DNA from: an uncultured Bacteroidaceae bacterium
GTDB taxonomy: Bacteria; Bacteroidota; Bacteroidia; Bacteroidales; Bacteroidaceae
Assembly (NCBI GenBank): GCA_905234605.1
Contig: CAJOIE010000003.1
Coordinates: forward strand, 1-64,000
Direction: 5' to 3'
Length of the DNA: 64,000 nucleotides
Shown here one piece after another: positions 44,685 through 54,379 of the stretch (the first letter of the stretch is position 1; every line of letters begins with the position of its first letter). A program made the position numbers and the translations under genes. The notes beneath the pieces were generated by a model. That model was not told where the DNA came from, did not search any database, and saw only the letters and a list, made by a program, of their open reading frames with translations.

Positions 44685-45146
44685 ATGGACACGCTAAGTT
44701 ACAAGACCATTTCTGCCAACAAGGAGACCGTCAACAAGGAGTGGGTCGTGGTCGACGCCACAGACCAGGTGCTCGGTCGCCTCGCATCGAAGGTCGCCAA
44801 GCTGCTCCGTGGCAAGTACAAGCCCAACTTCACTCCCCACGTAGACTGCGGCGACAACGTCATCATCATCAATGCCAGCAAGGTCAAGCTCACAGGCAAT
44901 AAGCTCACCGACCGCGTTTACCTGCGCTACAGCGGCTACCCCGGCGGTCAGAAGCAGTCGACCCCTGCCGACATCCTGGCCAAGCCCAATGGTGCCGAGA
45001 AGCTGCTGCGCCGCGTGGTGAAAGGCATGCTCCCCAAGAACAAGCTCGCAAACCATATCATCACCAACCTCTACATCTACGAGGGTCCCGAGCACAAGCA
45101 TGAGGCACAGAGCCCCAAGGCCATTGACATTAACCTCTATAAATAA
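44685..45146 (+). CDS. rplM: 50S ribosomal protein L13
   Basis: The start is MDTLSYKTISANKETVNKEWVVVDA (153 residues). Conserved segments: VLGRLASKVAKLLRGKYKPNFTPHVDCGDNVIIINA, YSGYPGG and VKGMLPKN. It binds 23S rRNA early in large-subunit assembly. Followed after 9 bases by rpsI, the usual pair. Confidence 0.98.
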   Translation: MDTLSYKTISANKETVNKEWVVVDATDQVLGRLASKVAKLLRGKYKPNFTPHVDCGDNVIIINASKVKLTGNKLTDRVYLRYSGYPGGQKQSTPADILAKPNGAEKLLRRVVKGMLPKNKLANHIITNLYIYEGPEHKHEAQSPKAIDINLYK

Positions 45147-45155
45147 ACATCAGAA

Positions 45156-45542
45156 ATGGCAGTAGTAAATGCATTAGGACGCCGCAAGTGCGCCGTAGCC
45201 CGTGTTTATCTGACAGAGGGCTCTGGTAAGATTACCATCAACAAGAAGGACTTCACCGAGTACTTCCCCAGCACCATACTGCAGTATGTGGTCAAGCAGC
45301 CTCTCAACCTGCTCGATGTGGCCGAGAAGTACGACATCAAGGTCAACGTCTTTGGCGGTGGCTACACCGGTCAGAGCCAAGCCCTTCGCCTGGCCATCTC
45401 CCGCGCCCTCGTCAAGATCAACGCTGAGGACAAGAAGGCCCTCCGTGCAGAAGGCTTCATGACACGCGACAGCCGCGTCGTGGAGCGCAAGAAGCCAGGT
45501 CAGCCCAAGGCTCGCCGTCGCTTCCAGTTCAGCAAACGTTAA
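45156..45542 (+). CDS. rpsI: 30S ribosomal protein S9
   Basis: 128 residues, full length, with NALGRRKCAVARVYL at the start, GGGYTGQSQALRLAISRAL in the middle and the C-terminal basic tail ending RRRFQFSKR, which reaches the P-site tRNA. Co-transcribed with rplM. Confidence 0.98.
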   Translation: MAVVNALGRRKCAVARVYLTEGSGKITINKKDFTEYFPSTILQYVVKQPLNLLDVAEKYDIKVNVFGGGYTGQSQALRLAISRALVKINAEDKKALRAEGFMTRDSRVVERKKPGQPKARRRFQFSKR

Positions 45543-45719
45543 TCGGCAATACCCCATCCTTCCTGTGCGGAGGAGATTGCGTTTAGTATCTAAACCGCAG
45601 CGACGATGCCGGCAGCAGCCCGGGAGGCTCGCATGGCAGACTACCCTGTGGTTGGTGTGGACGACACCACAACTGACAAAGAAAGTAAACCAACAACCCA
45701 ACACACGCATCACAACATC
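45543..45719 (+). promoter_or_regulatory. Structured spacer/leader before rpsB
   Basis: The 177-base gap holds GTTTAG/CTAAAC (45581-45595, extended by outer GCGG/CCGC pairing) and a second imperfect hairpin at 45651-45674 (GTTG GTGT with ACAC CAAC). It could be an S2 leader that tunes rpsB-tsf relative to rplM-rpsI; no second promoter consensus is seen. Confidence 0.4.
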
Positions 45720-46505
45720 ATGTCAAGAACAAACTTTGACACACTGCTTGAGGCAGGTTGCCACTTCGGCCACCTCAAGCGCAAGTGGAACCCCGCCATG
45801 GCTCCATATATCTTCATGGAGAAGAACGGCATCCACATCATCGACCTGCACAAGACCGTGGTGAAGGTCGATGAGGCAGCAGAAGCTCTCAAGAACATAG
45901 CCAAGAGCGGACGCAAGATACTCTTCGTTGCTACCAAGAAACAGGCCAAACCCGTAATCGCCGAGAAAGCCACGTCTGTCAACATGCCATACGTCAACGA
46001 GCGTTGGCCGGGCGGCATGCTCACCAACTTTGCCACCATCCGCAAGGCCGTGAAGAAGATGGCCAACATCGACAAGCTGTCGGCCGACGGCACCTATGCC
46101 AACCTCTCCAAGCGTGAGATACTCCAAATCAGCCGCCAGCGCGCCAAGCTCGAGAAGAACCTCGGCAGCGTGGCCGACCTCACACGCCTGCCCGCAGCTC
46201 TCTTCGTGGTCGATGTGCTCAAGGAGCAGATAGCCGTGCGCGAAGCCAACCGTCTCGGCATTCCTGTGTTCGGCATTGTCGACACCAACTCCGACCCCAC
46301 CAACGTGGACTTCGTCATCCCCGCCAACGACGATGCCAGCAAGAGCGTTGAGATAATCCTCGATGCCTGCTGCGAAGCTATTGCCGAGGGCATCGAGGAG
46401 CGCAAGGCCGAGCGTGTGGACACCGAGGCTGCTGCCGAGAAGGCAGAGAGCCAGAGCGCACGCGTAGAGGAGGAGCCCAGCCAGGCACCTGCCGCAGAGG
46501 CTTAA
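45720..46505 (+). CDS. rpsB: 30S ribosomal protein S2
   Basis: Start MSRTNFDTLLEAGCHFGHLKRKWNP; 261 residues, with a typical acidic C-terminal extension rich in Glu and Ala. Conserved: MAPYIFMEKNGIHIIDLHKT, FVATKKQAKPV, NERWPGGMLTNF, and PVFGIVDTNSDP. Followed by tsf, the near-universal neighbour. Confidence 0.98.
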   Translation: MSRTNFDTLLEAGCHFGHLKRKWNPAMAPYIFMEKNGIHIIDLHKTVVKVDEAAEALKNIAKSGRKILFVATKKQAKPVIAEKATSVNMPYVNERWPGGMLTNFATIRKAVKKMANIDKLSADGTYANLSKREILQISRQRAKLEKNLGSVADLTRLPAALFVVDVLKEQIAVREANRLGIPVFGIVDTNSDPTNVDFVIPANDDASKSVEIILDACCEAIAEGIEERKAERVDTEAAAEKAESQSARVEEEPSQAPAAEA

Positions 46506-46556
46506 TCCGCAGTGAACCTATCTATTACGAACTAAACACCACACCATTCACCAACA

Positions 46557-47549
46557 ATGGCCGACATTAAAGATATCAAGAAGCTCCGCGAGATGACCGG
46601 CGCAGGCATGATGGACTGCAAGAACGCCCTCGAGGAGACCAACAACGACATAGAGGCTGCCATCGAAATCATCCGCAAGAAGGGTCAGGCCGTGGCTGCC
46701 AAGCGCAGCGACCGCGAGGCCAGCGAAGGCTGTGTGCTCGTGAAGATTGACGGCAACTTTGCCGCCATCATAGCCCTCAAGTGCGAGACCGATTTCGTGG
46801 CCAACAACGCCGACTTCGTGAAGCTCACACAGGACATCCTCGATGCTGCCGTGGCAGCACGCTGCAAGACCCTCGACGAGGTGAAGGCTCTGCCCATGGG
46901 CAAGGGCACCGTGCAGGATGCCGTCGTGGACCGCAGCGGCATCACCGGCGAGAAGATGGAGCTTGATGGCTACAATGTCATCGAAGGCGAAGCCATCTAT
47001 GCCTACAACCACCAGAACAAGAACACCCTCTGCACCATGGTTGCCCTCAACAAAGCCGTTGAGGATGCCACCGTTGGCAAGAACGTTGCCATGCAGGTGG
47101 CTTCGGCCGCTCCCGTGGCCATCGATGCCGACAGCGTGCCGCAGGAGGTCAAGGACACCGAGCTCCGCGTGGCTATCGAGAAGACCAAGGAAGAGCAGGT
47201 GCAGAAGGCTGTGGAAGCTGCCATCCGCAAGGCCGGCGTGAACCCTGCCCACGTAGACAGCGACGACCACATCGAGAGCAACATGGCCAAGGGCTGGATT
47301 ACAGCCGAGCAGGCCGCCATGGTGCGCGAGCTCAAGGTCAAGGTGGCCGAGGAGAAGGCCCAGAACCTGCCCGAGCAGATGATACAGAACATCGCCCAGG
47401 GTCGCCTCAAGAAGTTCTTCAAGGAGAACTGCCTGCTGGAGCAGGAGTTCATCTGGGACAAGAACCTGAGCGTGGAGCAGTACCTCAAGTCGGTCGACAA
47501 GGAGCTCACAGTGACGGCTTTCCGCCGCTTCACGCTCCGCGCCGAGTAA
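46557..47549 (+). CDS. tsf: Elongation factor Ts
   Basis: 330 residues, longer than the E. coli protein (283) as in other Bacteroidetes. The N-terminal UBA-like domain reads DIKKLREMTGAGMMDCKNALEE; the EF-Tu contact motif TDFVANN (CETDFVANNADF) is present; the C-terminus (EQEFIWDKNLSVEQYL) is conserved. It recycles GDP-bound EF-Tu. Confidence 0.98.
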   Translation: MADIKDIKKLREMTGAGMMDCKNALEETNNDIEAAIEIIRKKGQAVAAKRSDREASEGCVLVKIDGNFAAIIALKCETDFVANNADFVKLTQDILDAAVAARCKTLDEVKALPMGKGTVQDAVVDRSGITGEKMELDGYNVIEGEAIYAYNHQNKNTLCTMVALNKAVEDATVGKNVAMQVASAAPVAIDADSVPQEVKDTELRVAIEKTKEEQVQKAVEAAIRKAGVNPAHVDSDDHIESNMAKGWITAEQAAMVRELKVKVAEEKAQNLPEQMIQNIAQGRLKKFFKENCLLEQEFIWDKNLSVEQYLKSVDKELTVTAFRRFTLRAE

Positions 47550-47578
47550 GCTTACACATACCCTCCCCTACAATAGCT

Positions 47579-47616
47579 GAAAGAGCCGGCACTGCTGACA
47601 GCGTCCGGCTCTTTAT
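47579..47616 (+). terminator. Terminator of the ribosomal operon
   Basis: AAGAGCCGG pairs with CCGGCTCTT around a 15-base loop, followed by TTTAT. It lies 30 bases after the tsf stop. Confidence 0.7.
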
Positions 47617-47831
47617 CGTTGCTCATGCAGCCTCTGCGCTGCGCCACACCAGGTGTGTGCCATCCATGCCGCACCGAAAGGCTGTGCGGCGTGCATCCCA
47701 TGCCACGACACGCGCCGTGCACACGGCAGCGTCGCCGCCGGCCTTCACACCCGATGCGCCGTTGTCGGGAGCCTGCAGCTGCTGTCGCTCTGCCGTCATG
47801 CCCAATGGCTATTACTTTGCAGCGGCACCCC

Positions 47832-49580
47832 CTACTGATGGCTGTTGGTGTTGTAGAGCCCTATCACCGCGCCTATAAAGCCGCCTGAGGCACTGGTGGA
47901 GAGGTTGATGGCATCCACGCCGGTGGCCAGTGTGTGCCAGTCGCCGTCGTCGCCTTCGGCATAGGAGAAGGTGTACCACCGACCACTACCTTCGACACGC
48001 AGACGCAGTACAGCGGCGGCATCGCTGAGTGTGGCCGAGGCTATGACAGCACTCTGCGGCACTATCGGGCCGCGGCCCGCACGACTGCCCTGTGCACGCA
48101 CCAGCACCACGGCCGTGCGCCCGTCGATGATGGTCTTGCCAATCACGAAGTGGTTCTGCTCGTTCTGTAGCAGCACGAGGCCTGCCAGGTCGTGCGCCGT
48201 GTGTGGCACGTAGGCGGCCAGCGTGGTCTCGCTCCTGAAGCATGTGTGCTGCTGCCGGCAGAAGAGGGCATTGACAGGCTTGCGGTCGCACAGGCTCACG
48301 GCCGACGGCTGGATGGTGAGGCCTGCCGGACCGGTGGAGTAGAAGTCCGTGTCGTGGTTGCGCAAGGTCATCCACCGCCACGACAGCGTGTCGGCATCAA
48401 AACAGTCGGTGTAGGCAAAGTTGCCTGTGATGGCTGCCGCCGACGTGTCTGCCCCCTGCATCATGCGCCGTCCCACGGTGGGCACGGCGAGGCCGTTGCG
48501 CAGTATGGTGGGCCATCCGTCATGACTCCACTCCACAGGCAGCAGGTAGGTGTCGCGCCCTGTATTGTAGCAGTCGCCCTCGTATGGGCGGCAACCGAGA
48601 AACACGGCCCACCAGCGGCCGTCTGCAGCTTCCACAAGGTCGGCATGTCCCGCGCTGGTGACCACGTCGGGCCGTTGCGGGTCGAGCCCTGTGCGCTGCG
48701 TGAGTATGGGGTTGCCTGGAGCCTCCTCCCACGGGCCGTAGGGGCTGCGTGAGCGCAGTATGACCTCTGAGTGCCATGGGCCTGTGCCTCCCTCGGCACA
48801 CATCAGGTAGTAGTATTTGCCACGGCGGAAGAGGTGCGGACCTTCTATCCATATCGGACGCGGCTCCACATGCGTGCCGCCGCGCACTATCTCAAGCGCA
48901 CAGTCGGTGTGCGCCATGCCCTCGGGCAGCCCTCGGGCAGGTAGTGGCAGGATGCTGTCGCCTGCCACGTCGAAGCGCAGAAGGCGTATGGAGCGCTGCC
49001 CCTCATAGTCGTGCCCGCCCATGACGGGGCCGTTGTGCACGATATAGGCCTGCCCGTCCTTGTCGAAGAAGAACGAGGGGTCGATGCCGTCCACCTGCGG
49101 CAGGCGTATGGGCTCGCTCCATCCCTGGACCGGGTTGGTGCTCTTGACGAAGAAGTTGCCCATGCCCACATTGGTGGTTATCATGTAGAAGGTGCGGTTG
49201 CGGGCATTATAGGAGATGGCCGGGGCAAAGATGCCGGCACTCACCTGCTGCCCGTCGAGCGGCAGCTGCGAGGCACGCCGTAGCACGCCTCCCTGCGGGT
49301 GCCAGTCCACGAGGTTCTTGCTCGTGAAGAGAGGCACACCGGGCACGAAGGTGAACGATGAGCACACGAGATAGTAGGTGTCGCCGGCTCGGCACACGCT
49401 CGGGTCGGGGTAGAAGCCGGCCAGGATAGGGTTGAAATAGTCGCGGGCAGGATCCATGTCACGCTCGAACCGCGTGTCCGAGCCGGCATAGGTGAAGGCT
49501 GTGAAACGGGCATCCTGTGCGAGTGAGCCGGCAGCCGACAGCGTCAAGGCTGTCAAAAAGCAGATTGCGCACTTTGTCAT
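47832..49580 (-). CDS. Secreted GH43 beta-xylosidase/alpha-L-arabinofuranosidase-like enzyme
   Basis: Start MTKCAICFLTALTLSAAGSLAQ (signal peptide); 582 residues. The propeller domain has the three catalytic acids: Asp in AGFYPDPSV (~57), Asp in DGIDPSFFFD (~163) and Glu in WIEGPHLF (~240), plus the GHADLVEA segment of the xylosidase subgroup. The C-terminal ~200 residues form a concanavalin-like beta sandwich (HDLAGLVLLQNEQNHFVIGK) typical of GH43 two-domain xylosidases. It likely trims xylan or arabinoxylan side chains; specificity is inferred. Monocistronic, downstream of repeat locus C. Confidence 0.88.
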   Translation of the reverse strand: MTKCAICFLTALTLSAAGSLAQDARFTAFTYAGSDTRFERDMDPARDYFNPILAGFYPDPSVCRAGDTYYLVCSSFTFVPGVPLFTSKNLVDWHPQGGVLRRASQLPLDGQQVSAGIFAPAISYNARNRTFYMITTNVGMGNFFVKSTNPVQGWSEPIRLPQVDGIDPSFFFDKDGQAYIVHNGPVMGGHDYEGQRSIRLLRFDVAGDSILPLPARGLPEGMAHTDCALEIVRGGTHVEPRPIWIEGPHLFRRGKYYYLMCAEGGTGPWHSEVILRSRSPYGPWEEAPGNPILTQRTGLDPQRPDVVTSAGHADLVEAADGRWWAVFLGCRPYEGDCYNTGRDTYLLPVEWSHDGWPTILRNGLAVPTVGRRMMQGADTSAAAITGNFAYTDCFDADTLSWRWMTLRNHDTDFYSTGPAGLTIQPSAVSLCDRKPVNALFCRQQHTCFRSETTLAAYVPHTAHDLAGLVLLQNEQNHFVIGKTIIDGRTAVVLVRAQGSRAGRGPIVPQSAVIASATLSDAAAVLRLRVEGSGRWYTFSYAEGDDGDWHTLATGVDAINLSTSASGGFIGAVIGLYNTNSHQ

Positions 49581-49688
49581 TGCGGTGGATGATGTTGACT
49601 GCCCGCGAATATCGCAGAAAAACACCACACGCCAACGCCTGCCGCCCATGAAATTGTGCCAGCCACGCCCTGTCATGGCCGCGAAAAG

Positions 49689-49766
49689 ACCCTGCATGGT
49701 GCCAGCCTGCACCATGCAGGGTGGCAAGCCCGCACGGTGCAGGGTGTACGCCTACACCGTGCAGGG
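49689..49766. repeat. GC-rich palindromic repeat, locus C
   Basis: ACCCTGCATGGT (49689-49700) and ACCATGCAGGGT (49711-49722) form a perfect 12-bp stem; CACGGTGCAGGGTG (49733-49746) and CACCGTGCAGGG (49755-49766) follow. It lies in the 211-base gap between the GH43 gene and the small lipoprotein gene. Confidence 0.75.
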
Positions 49767-49791
49767 ACTGAGAAAAACTGACGGAAGGTGG

Positions 49792-50193
49792 CTACAGCAC
49801 ACGCCACTTGCCATCCTGTCGCACCATGGGCACGCCAAGCTGCTCGGATGCGCCGTCGGCAAAGATGAGCTGCAGAAACACGTGCGCCGTGTCGCCCCAG
49901 ATGGTGTCGCCGACAGGGGTCACCGAGGCGAGCCCACCATTCTCACTCTGCAAGAGGGCGGCATACTCCGCAGCCATGTCGCCGAGGGCCTGCAGCTGCT
50001 CCGTGTCAGCCGACACAGAGGCGGCAAGGCAGGACACATAGTCCGCATGGCGCCCCTCGGCAAGATACACATAACTGCGACAGGCAGCACGACGCACCTG
50101 CCTGTGCTCGCGCTCCATACGCCCCGAGCACGACAGCAACACGAGAAAAAGCAGCAGGATGACAGCAAAGGCTGACAAAGTGGCACGTTTCAT
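49792..50193 (-). CDS. Small lipoprotein (DUF4878-like)
   Basis: The start MKRATLSAFAVILLLFLVLLSC gives a lipoprotein signal with Cys at 22; 133 residues. The mature part (ACRSYVYLAEGRHADYVSCL... GDTAHVFLQLIFADG... VPMVRQDGKWRVL) resembles the small NTF2/cystatin-like folds of DUF4878, in which the last strand ends 'dGkWkv'. Function unknown. Its -7 promoter element ends only five bases before the ATG, so the mRNA may be leaderless. Confidence 0.65.
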   Translation of the reverse strand: MKRATLSAFAVILLLFLVLLSCSGRMEREHRQVRRAACRSYVYLAEGRHADYVSCLAASVSADTEQLQALGDMAAEYAALLQSENGGLASVTPVGDTIWGDTAHVFLQLIFADGASEQLGVPMVRQDGKWRVL

Positions 50194-50198
50194 GGCGG

Positions 50199-50206
50199 CA
50201 AAGTTA
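50199..50206 (-). promoter_or_regulatory. -7 element abutting the lipoprotein start
   Basis: TAACTTTG on the minus strand; its 3' end is five bases from the start codon. Confidence 0.5.
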
Positions 50207-50427
50207 ATAAAGAATAGCACACGGGCGCTCCCTCTGGCACCAAAGAATGCAGGCCGCTGTGCAAACACGGGCACCAAGGCCGTCGTGACACCGTCATGAC
50301 ACAATGCCACACCCGCACTGACAGCCGCGCCACCGCTGGCACGCTATTTGCTGAGTTAAGGGCAGCCCGCACAACCGGACGCAACCACAGACTGAAACAT
50401 ATTAACAACAAAACAACAATACACACT

Positions 50428-52407
50428 ATGGGAAAGATTATCGGAATAGACCTGGGTACGACCAACTCCTGCGTATCCGTCTTCGAGGGCAACGAGCCCG
50501 TCGTCATTGCCAACAGCGAGGGCAAGCGCACCACCCCCTCCATCGTGGCATTCATGAAGGATGGTGAGCGCAAGGTGGGCGACCCCGCCAAGCGTCAGGC
50601 CATCACCAACCCCAAGAACACCATCTTCTCCATCAAGCGCTTCATGGGCGAGACCTACGACCAGGTGCAGAAGGAAATCTCACGCATGCCCTACCAGGTG
50701 GACCGCGGCGACAACAACACACCGCGCGTCAACATCGAAGGCCGCCTCTACACACCGCAGGAAATCAGTGCCATGATACTGCAAAAGATGAAGAAAACCG
50801 CTGAGGACTATCTGGGTCAGGAAGTGACCGAGGCCGTCATCACCGTGCCAGCCTACTTCAGCGACTCACAGCGTCAGGCCACCAAGGAAGCCGGCCAGAT
50901 TGCCGGACTCGACGTGAAGCGCATCGTCAACGAGCCCACGGCAGCCGCCCTGGCATACGGCGTAGACAAGGCCAACAAGGACATGAAGATAGCCGTGTTC
51001 GACCTCGGTGGCGGCACATTCGACATCTCCATCCTGGAATTCGGCAGCGGCGTGTTCGAAGTGCTCTCCACCAATGGCGACACACACCTCGGCGGCGACG
51101 ACTTCGACCAAGTGATAATAGACTGGATGGCATCCGAGTTCCGCAGCCAGGAAGGCGTCGACCTCAAGCAAGACCCCATGGCACTGCAGCGACTCAAGGA
51201 AGCTGCCGAGAAAGCCAAGATAGAGCTCTCCAGCAGCACCAGCACAGAGATCAACCTGCCATACATCACAGCCGTAGGCGGCGTGCCCAAGCACCTCGTG
51301 ATGACACTCACACGCGCCAAGTTCGAGCAACTGGCAGACAGCCTCATACAAGCATGCAAGGTGCCATGCCAGAAAGCCATGCAGGATGCAGGACTCAGCA
51401 ACAGCGACATCGACGAGGTCATCCTCGTGGGCGGCAGCTCACGCATACCAGCCATACAGAAGCTCGTCGAGGACTTCTTCGGCAAGGTGCCCAGCAAAGG
51501 CGTGAACCCCGATGAGGTCGTGGCCGTGGGCGCCAGCATCCAGGGAGCCATCCTCAACAAGGAAGAGGGCGTGGGCGACATCGTGCTCCTCGACGTGACC
51601 CCGCTGAGCATGGGCATCGAGACCCTCGGCGGAGTGATGACTCGCCTCATCGAAGCAAACACCACCATACCCTGCAAGAAGAGCGAAGTCTTCTCCACCG
51701 CAGCCGACAACCAGACCGAAGTGACCATCCACGTGCTTCAGGGCGAGCGCCCCATGGCAGCCCAGAACAAGAGCATCGGCCAGTTCAACCTCACAGGCAT
51801 AGCACCAGCACGTCGCGGAGTGCCACAGATTGAAGTCAGCTTCGACATCGACGCCAACGGCATACTGAAGGTCAGTGCCAAGGACAAGGCCACCGGCAAG
51901 GAGCAGGCCATACGCATCGAAGCCAGCAGCGGCCTCTCCAAGGAAGAAATCGAGCGCATGAAGGCAGAAGCCGAAGCCAATGCCGACGCCGACAAGCGCG
52001 AGCGTGAGAAAATCGACAAGCTCAACCAGGCCGACAGCATGATATTCCAAACAGAAAACATGCTCAAAGAAAGCGGCGACAAGCTCCCCGCCGACGTGAA
52101 AGCCGAGGTGGAAGCAGCCCTCAACAAACTACGCGATGCCCACAAGGCTCAGGACCTCGCAGCCATCGACGCCGCCACAGCAGAGCTCAACAACGCAGCA
52201 CAGAAGATGTACGCCGCAGCACAGCAGGCTGGTGCCGGACAGCCAGGAGCTGACTCCAACGGAGCACAGGGAGCACAAGGCAACCCCTTCAACGGTGCAA
52301 ACGGCCCCTTCAACGGTGCTCAAGGTGGAGCAGGCTTCAACGGCGGCACCCAGGGCAGCCAGCAAGGCGACAACATCCAGGACGCTGACTTTGAGGAGGT
52401 GAAGTAG
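50428..52407 (+). CDS. dnaK: Chaperone DnaK
   Basis: The start is [21 protein letters not shown]; 659 residues, full length. Actin-like ATPase signatures: [36 protein letters not shown]; substrate-binding domain from ~390 ([14 protein letters not shown]) and a C-terminal lid with a Gly/Gln/Asn-rich tail ending ADFEEVK, the DnaJ/GrpE-responsive acidic end. It binds unfolded segments with ATP-driven cycles and passes aggregates on to ClpB. No grpE or dnaJ next to it. The 234-base upstream region has no clear promoter consensus or CIRCE. Confidence 0.98.
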   Translation: MGKIIGIDLGTTNSCVSVFEGNEPVVIANSEGKRTTPSIVAFMKDGERKVGDPAKRQAITNPKNTIFSIKRFMGETYDQVQKEISRMPYQVDRGDNNTPRVNIEGRLYTPQEISAMILQKMKKTAEDYLGQEVTEAVITVPAYFSDSQRQATKEAGQIAGLDVKRIVNEPTAAALAYGVDKANKDMKIAVFDLGGGTFDISILEFGSGVFEVLSTNGDTHLGGDDFDQVIIDWMASEFRSQEGVDLKQDPMALQRLKEAAEKAKIELSSSTSTEINLPYITAVGGVPKHLVMTLTRAKFEQLADSLIQACKVPCQKAMQDAGLSNSDIDEVILVGGSSRIPAIQKLVEDFFGKVPSKGVNPDEVVAVGASIQGAILNKEEGVGDIVLLDVTPLSMGIETLGGVMTRLIEANTTIPCKKSEVFSTAADNQTEVTIHVLQGERPMAAQNKSIGQFNLTGIAPARRGVPQIEVSFDIDANGILKVSAKDKATGKEQAIRIEASSGLSKEEIERMKAEAEANADADKREREKIDKLNQADSMIFQTENMLKESGDKLPADVKAEVEAALNKLRDAHKAQDLAAIDAATAELNNAAQKMYAAAQQAGAGQPGADSNGAQGAQGNPFNGANGPFNGAQGGAGFNGGTQGSQQGDNIQDADFEEVK

Positions 52408-52448
52408 TACACCTTCAGGAATGACATAACGGCACAGCAGTCCATTCA

Positions 52449-52487
52449 GGAGGTGAACGCTAATCAGAGGTGTTCACCTCCTTTTTT
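52449..52487 (+). terminator. Terminator of dnaK
   Basis: GGAGGTGAAC pairs with GTTCACCTCC, followed by six T residues; 42 bases after the stop. Confidence 0.85.
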
Positions 52488-52522
52488 ATCCTGTTGTCCC
52501 AACAGCATCGGGCAGGATGTTG

Positions 52523-52530
52523 TATCTTTG
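52523..52530 (+). promoter_or_regulatory. -7 element of the DUF3825 gene
   Basis: TATCTTTG. It lies just before the first ATG of the ORF, so the next ATG (52613) is the likely start. Confidence 0.55.
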
Positions 52531-52612
52531 CTGACAGATGTCAACAGCCACCCGATGCAGCTATTGCGTCGGGTGCCGCACTCTACATATTATTTATTCT
52601 CAACGCCTCGAC

Positions 52613-54379
52613 ATGGAAACGAACAGACAGAACAGCGATATGCCAGCATCAGTGGTCACCGCCAACGGCATCACCATCACCCGCCAACAGATGGAAGAGG
52701 CCTATAGCACGCTGACCAAGATGAAGCCTCTCAACTACCTCAACTTCGACACCTTCCGTGAAAACCTTGAGGCAGCCCTCCACTGCAAGCTCGACACGGA
52801 GGAGCTGCGCACGGCTGTGCTTGAGATGTGCCCTTCAACCAACTTCTTCAACAATCCAAATGGGTACCAATGGAACAATAACGGTATCATAGAGTTTGTC
52901 CCACATGCTTTCCGCGCCACAGCTCTCAAGCGGCAGCTTGCCGGCGAGCAGGCTGTAGCGGCATCATCCGCCACTAAGGACGAACAGACAATTGCTCCGC
53001 AGGCTAAAGTCCAGGGTCCGTCGGGCACCGAGGCCAAGGGCATAAAGCATGCCCAGTCTGTGGCTAACCATGCAAATGCTGAGGCGGACACAGCGATGCC
53101 GACCGATGAGCCACTGGCTACGTTGCGCAGTGTGTATGCTACCCTCGAAGCCTACTCTAATGGTTTCCGCGACCTGGACCTTTTCCATACTAAGTACGAA
53201 CAGCAGACAGGCAGTAGCATCGGCCTCGACGACTTCAAGAAACTGATACGAGGCCATTGTCCGAGGGTCAACTTCTGGGACACGGAGAAGGGAGGCCCGT
53301 TTGTCACGCCATCAGGAGCTACTATCGACAATGCTTTCCGCGCCAACGAGCTGCAAGACGGTGGAATGAAGGCTGGCGACAAGACGCCCGCTCCAAGCAG
53401 GCCCTTGAATGCCCACCAGCTGCTGCTTCAGTTTGCCTATTTCCAGCCTTTCGGCAAGCTCGACGGTCTGCAGCACGCTATCGACCTGCTGGCCAGCAAG
53501 GCCCTGCCTGAGAAATGGAGCTATGGCAGGGGTGCCGACGTGAGCCATCCCATCTTGCGCAACTACCTGCTGCTCACATTCCAACGCCTTATGGCCGAGG
53601 ATGAGGCGAACCGCTCCAACTCTATGTGGAAGACAAAGATCCGCGAGTCGGCCGACGGCAAATGGGTGGTTTTCAACACGGGCCTGGTCGACATATTGTA
53701 CGAACCCATATATGCTCTTTTCTGTCAGAACATCAACAAGGATAAGCAGCATTGGAAGTTCGACACTTTTGTGGAAAGCCGTGATGTACGTCATCAGGAA
53801 ATAGTGCGCATCTTCGGCACCGACCTTCCCGAGCCTGCCCATTATTACAATTCCACGTCCGAGCTGGTCTATGATGTTAAAGCCGAGATAGGGTCGTTCA
53901 ACTGGAAGCACTTCATAGATCACTGTGCTCGTATTCCTCTCGATTTCCTGCGCGACAACGTGACGGGCTTCGACTTCAGTGCCGAGCCAAAGAACGCACA
54001 CTTCTATAAGGCTCTGGCTGCCCACATCAACGACCCTGCCAACACTCGCAGCTTCAACCGCATCAAGAACCGCATAGAGGATGCCATAGCCTATGCCGTC
54101 AAGCGTGTGCGGTGGAACTTCAAGACAGCCATCCCCATCTATTACCCTACCCTGCAGCGTATCTCACTCCTGCTGCCACTCAGCCTGACGGAGCACAACG
54201 ACAATCAGATAGACGTGGCTCTGGTGCTCGAAGCCACTCCTTCGGGTGCCTATATTGCGCACACTATCCTCACGCTTCAGATGGCCTACACCAATGCCCG
54301 CCTCATCACCAGGCCCGACAGTGACTGGCTGCTGGCTGAAAGCATCTCTGCCCATAGCAGCATTGCTGAAGAGGAATAA
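52613..54379 (+). CDS. DUF3825 (OHA-like) protein with two tandem N-terminal modules
   Basis: Start METNRQNSDMPASVV (588 residues). Two ~75-residue modules at ~25-105 and ~180-265 align with each other: both have 'Y.TL', then 'L....L', a CPxxNF motif (CPSTNFF; CPRVNFW) and an AFRAxxL end. They are joined by an Ala/Glu-rich linker. The C-terminal part from ~285 (LLLQFAYFQPFGKLDGLQHAIDLLASKALPEKW, HPILRNYLLLTFQRLMAED, NTGLVDILYEPIYALF) matches DUF3825, related to the OHA domain found with predicted RNA-binding OST-HTH/LOTUS domains. The N-terminal modules may be winged-helix-like nucleic-acid binders; inference. No signal peptide, so cytoplasmic. Confidence 0.7.
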   Translation: METNRQNSDMPASVVTANGITITRQQMEEAYSTLTKMKPLNYLNFDTFRENLEAALHCKLDTEELRTAVLEMCPSTNFFNNPNGYQWNNNGIIEFVPHAFRATALKRQLAGEQAVAASSATKDEQTIAPQAKVQGPSGTEAKGIKHAQSVANHANAEADTAMPTDEPLATLRSVYATLEAYSNGFRDLDLFHTKYEQQTGSSIGLDDFKKLIRGHCPRVNFWDTEKGGPFVTPSGATIDNAFRANELQDGGMKAGDKTPAPSRPLNAHQLLLQFAYFQPFGKLDGLQHAIDLLASKALPEKWSYGRGADVSHPILRNYLLLTFQRLMAEDEANRSNSMWKTKIRESADGKWVVFNTGLVDILYEPIYALFCQNINKDKQHWKFDTFVESRDVRHQEIVRIFGTDLPEPAHYYNSTSELVYDVKAEIGSFNWKHFIDHCARIPLDFLRDNVTGFDFSAEPKNAHFYKALAAHINDPANTRSFNRIKNRIEDAIAYAVKRVRWNFKTAIPIYYPTLQRISLLLPLSLTEHNDNQIDVALVLEATPSGAYIAHTILTLQMAYTNARLITRPDSDWLLAESISAHSSIAEEE

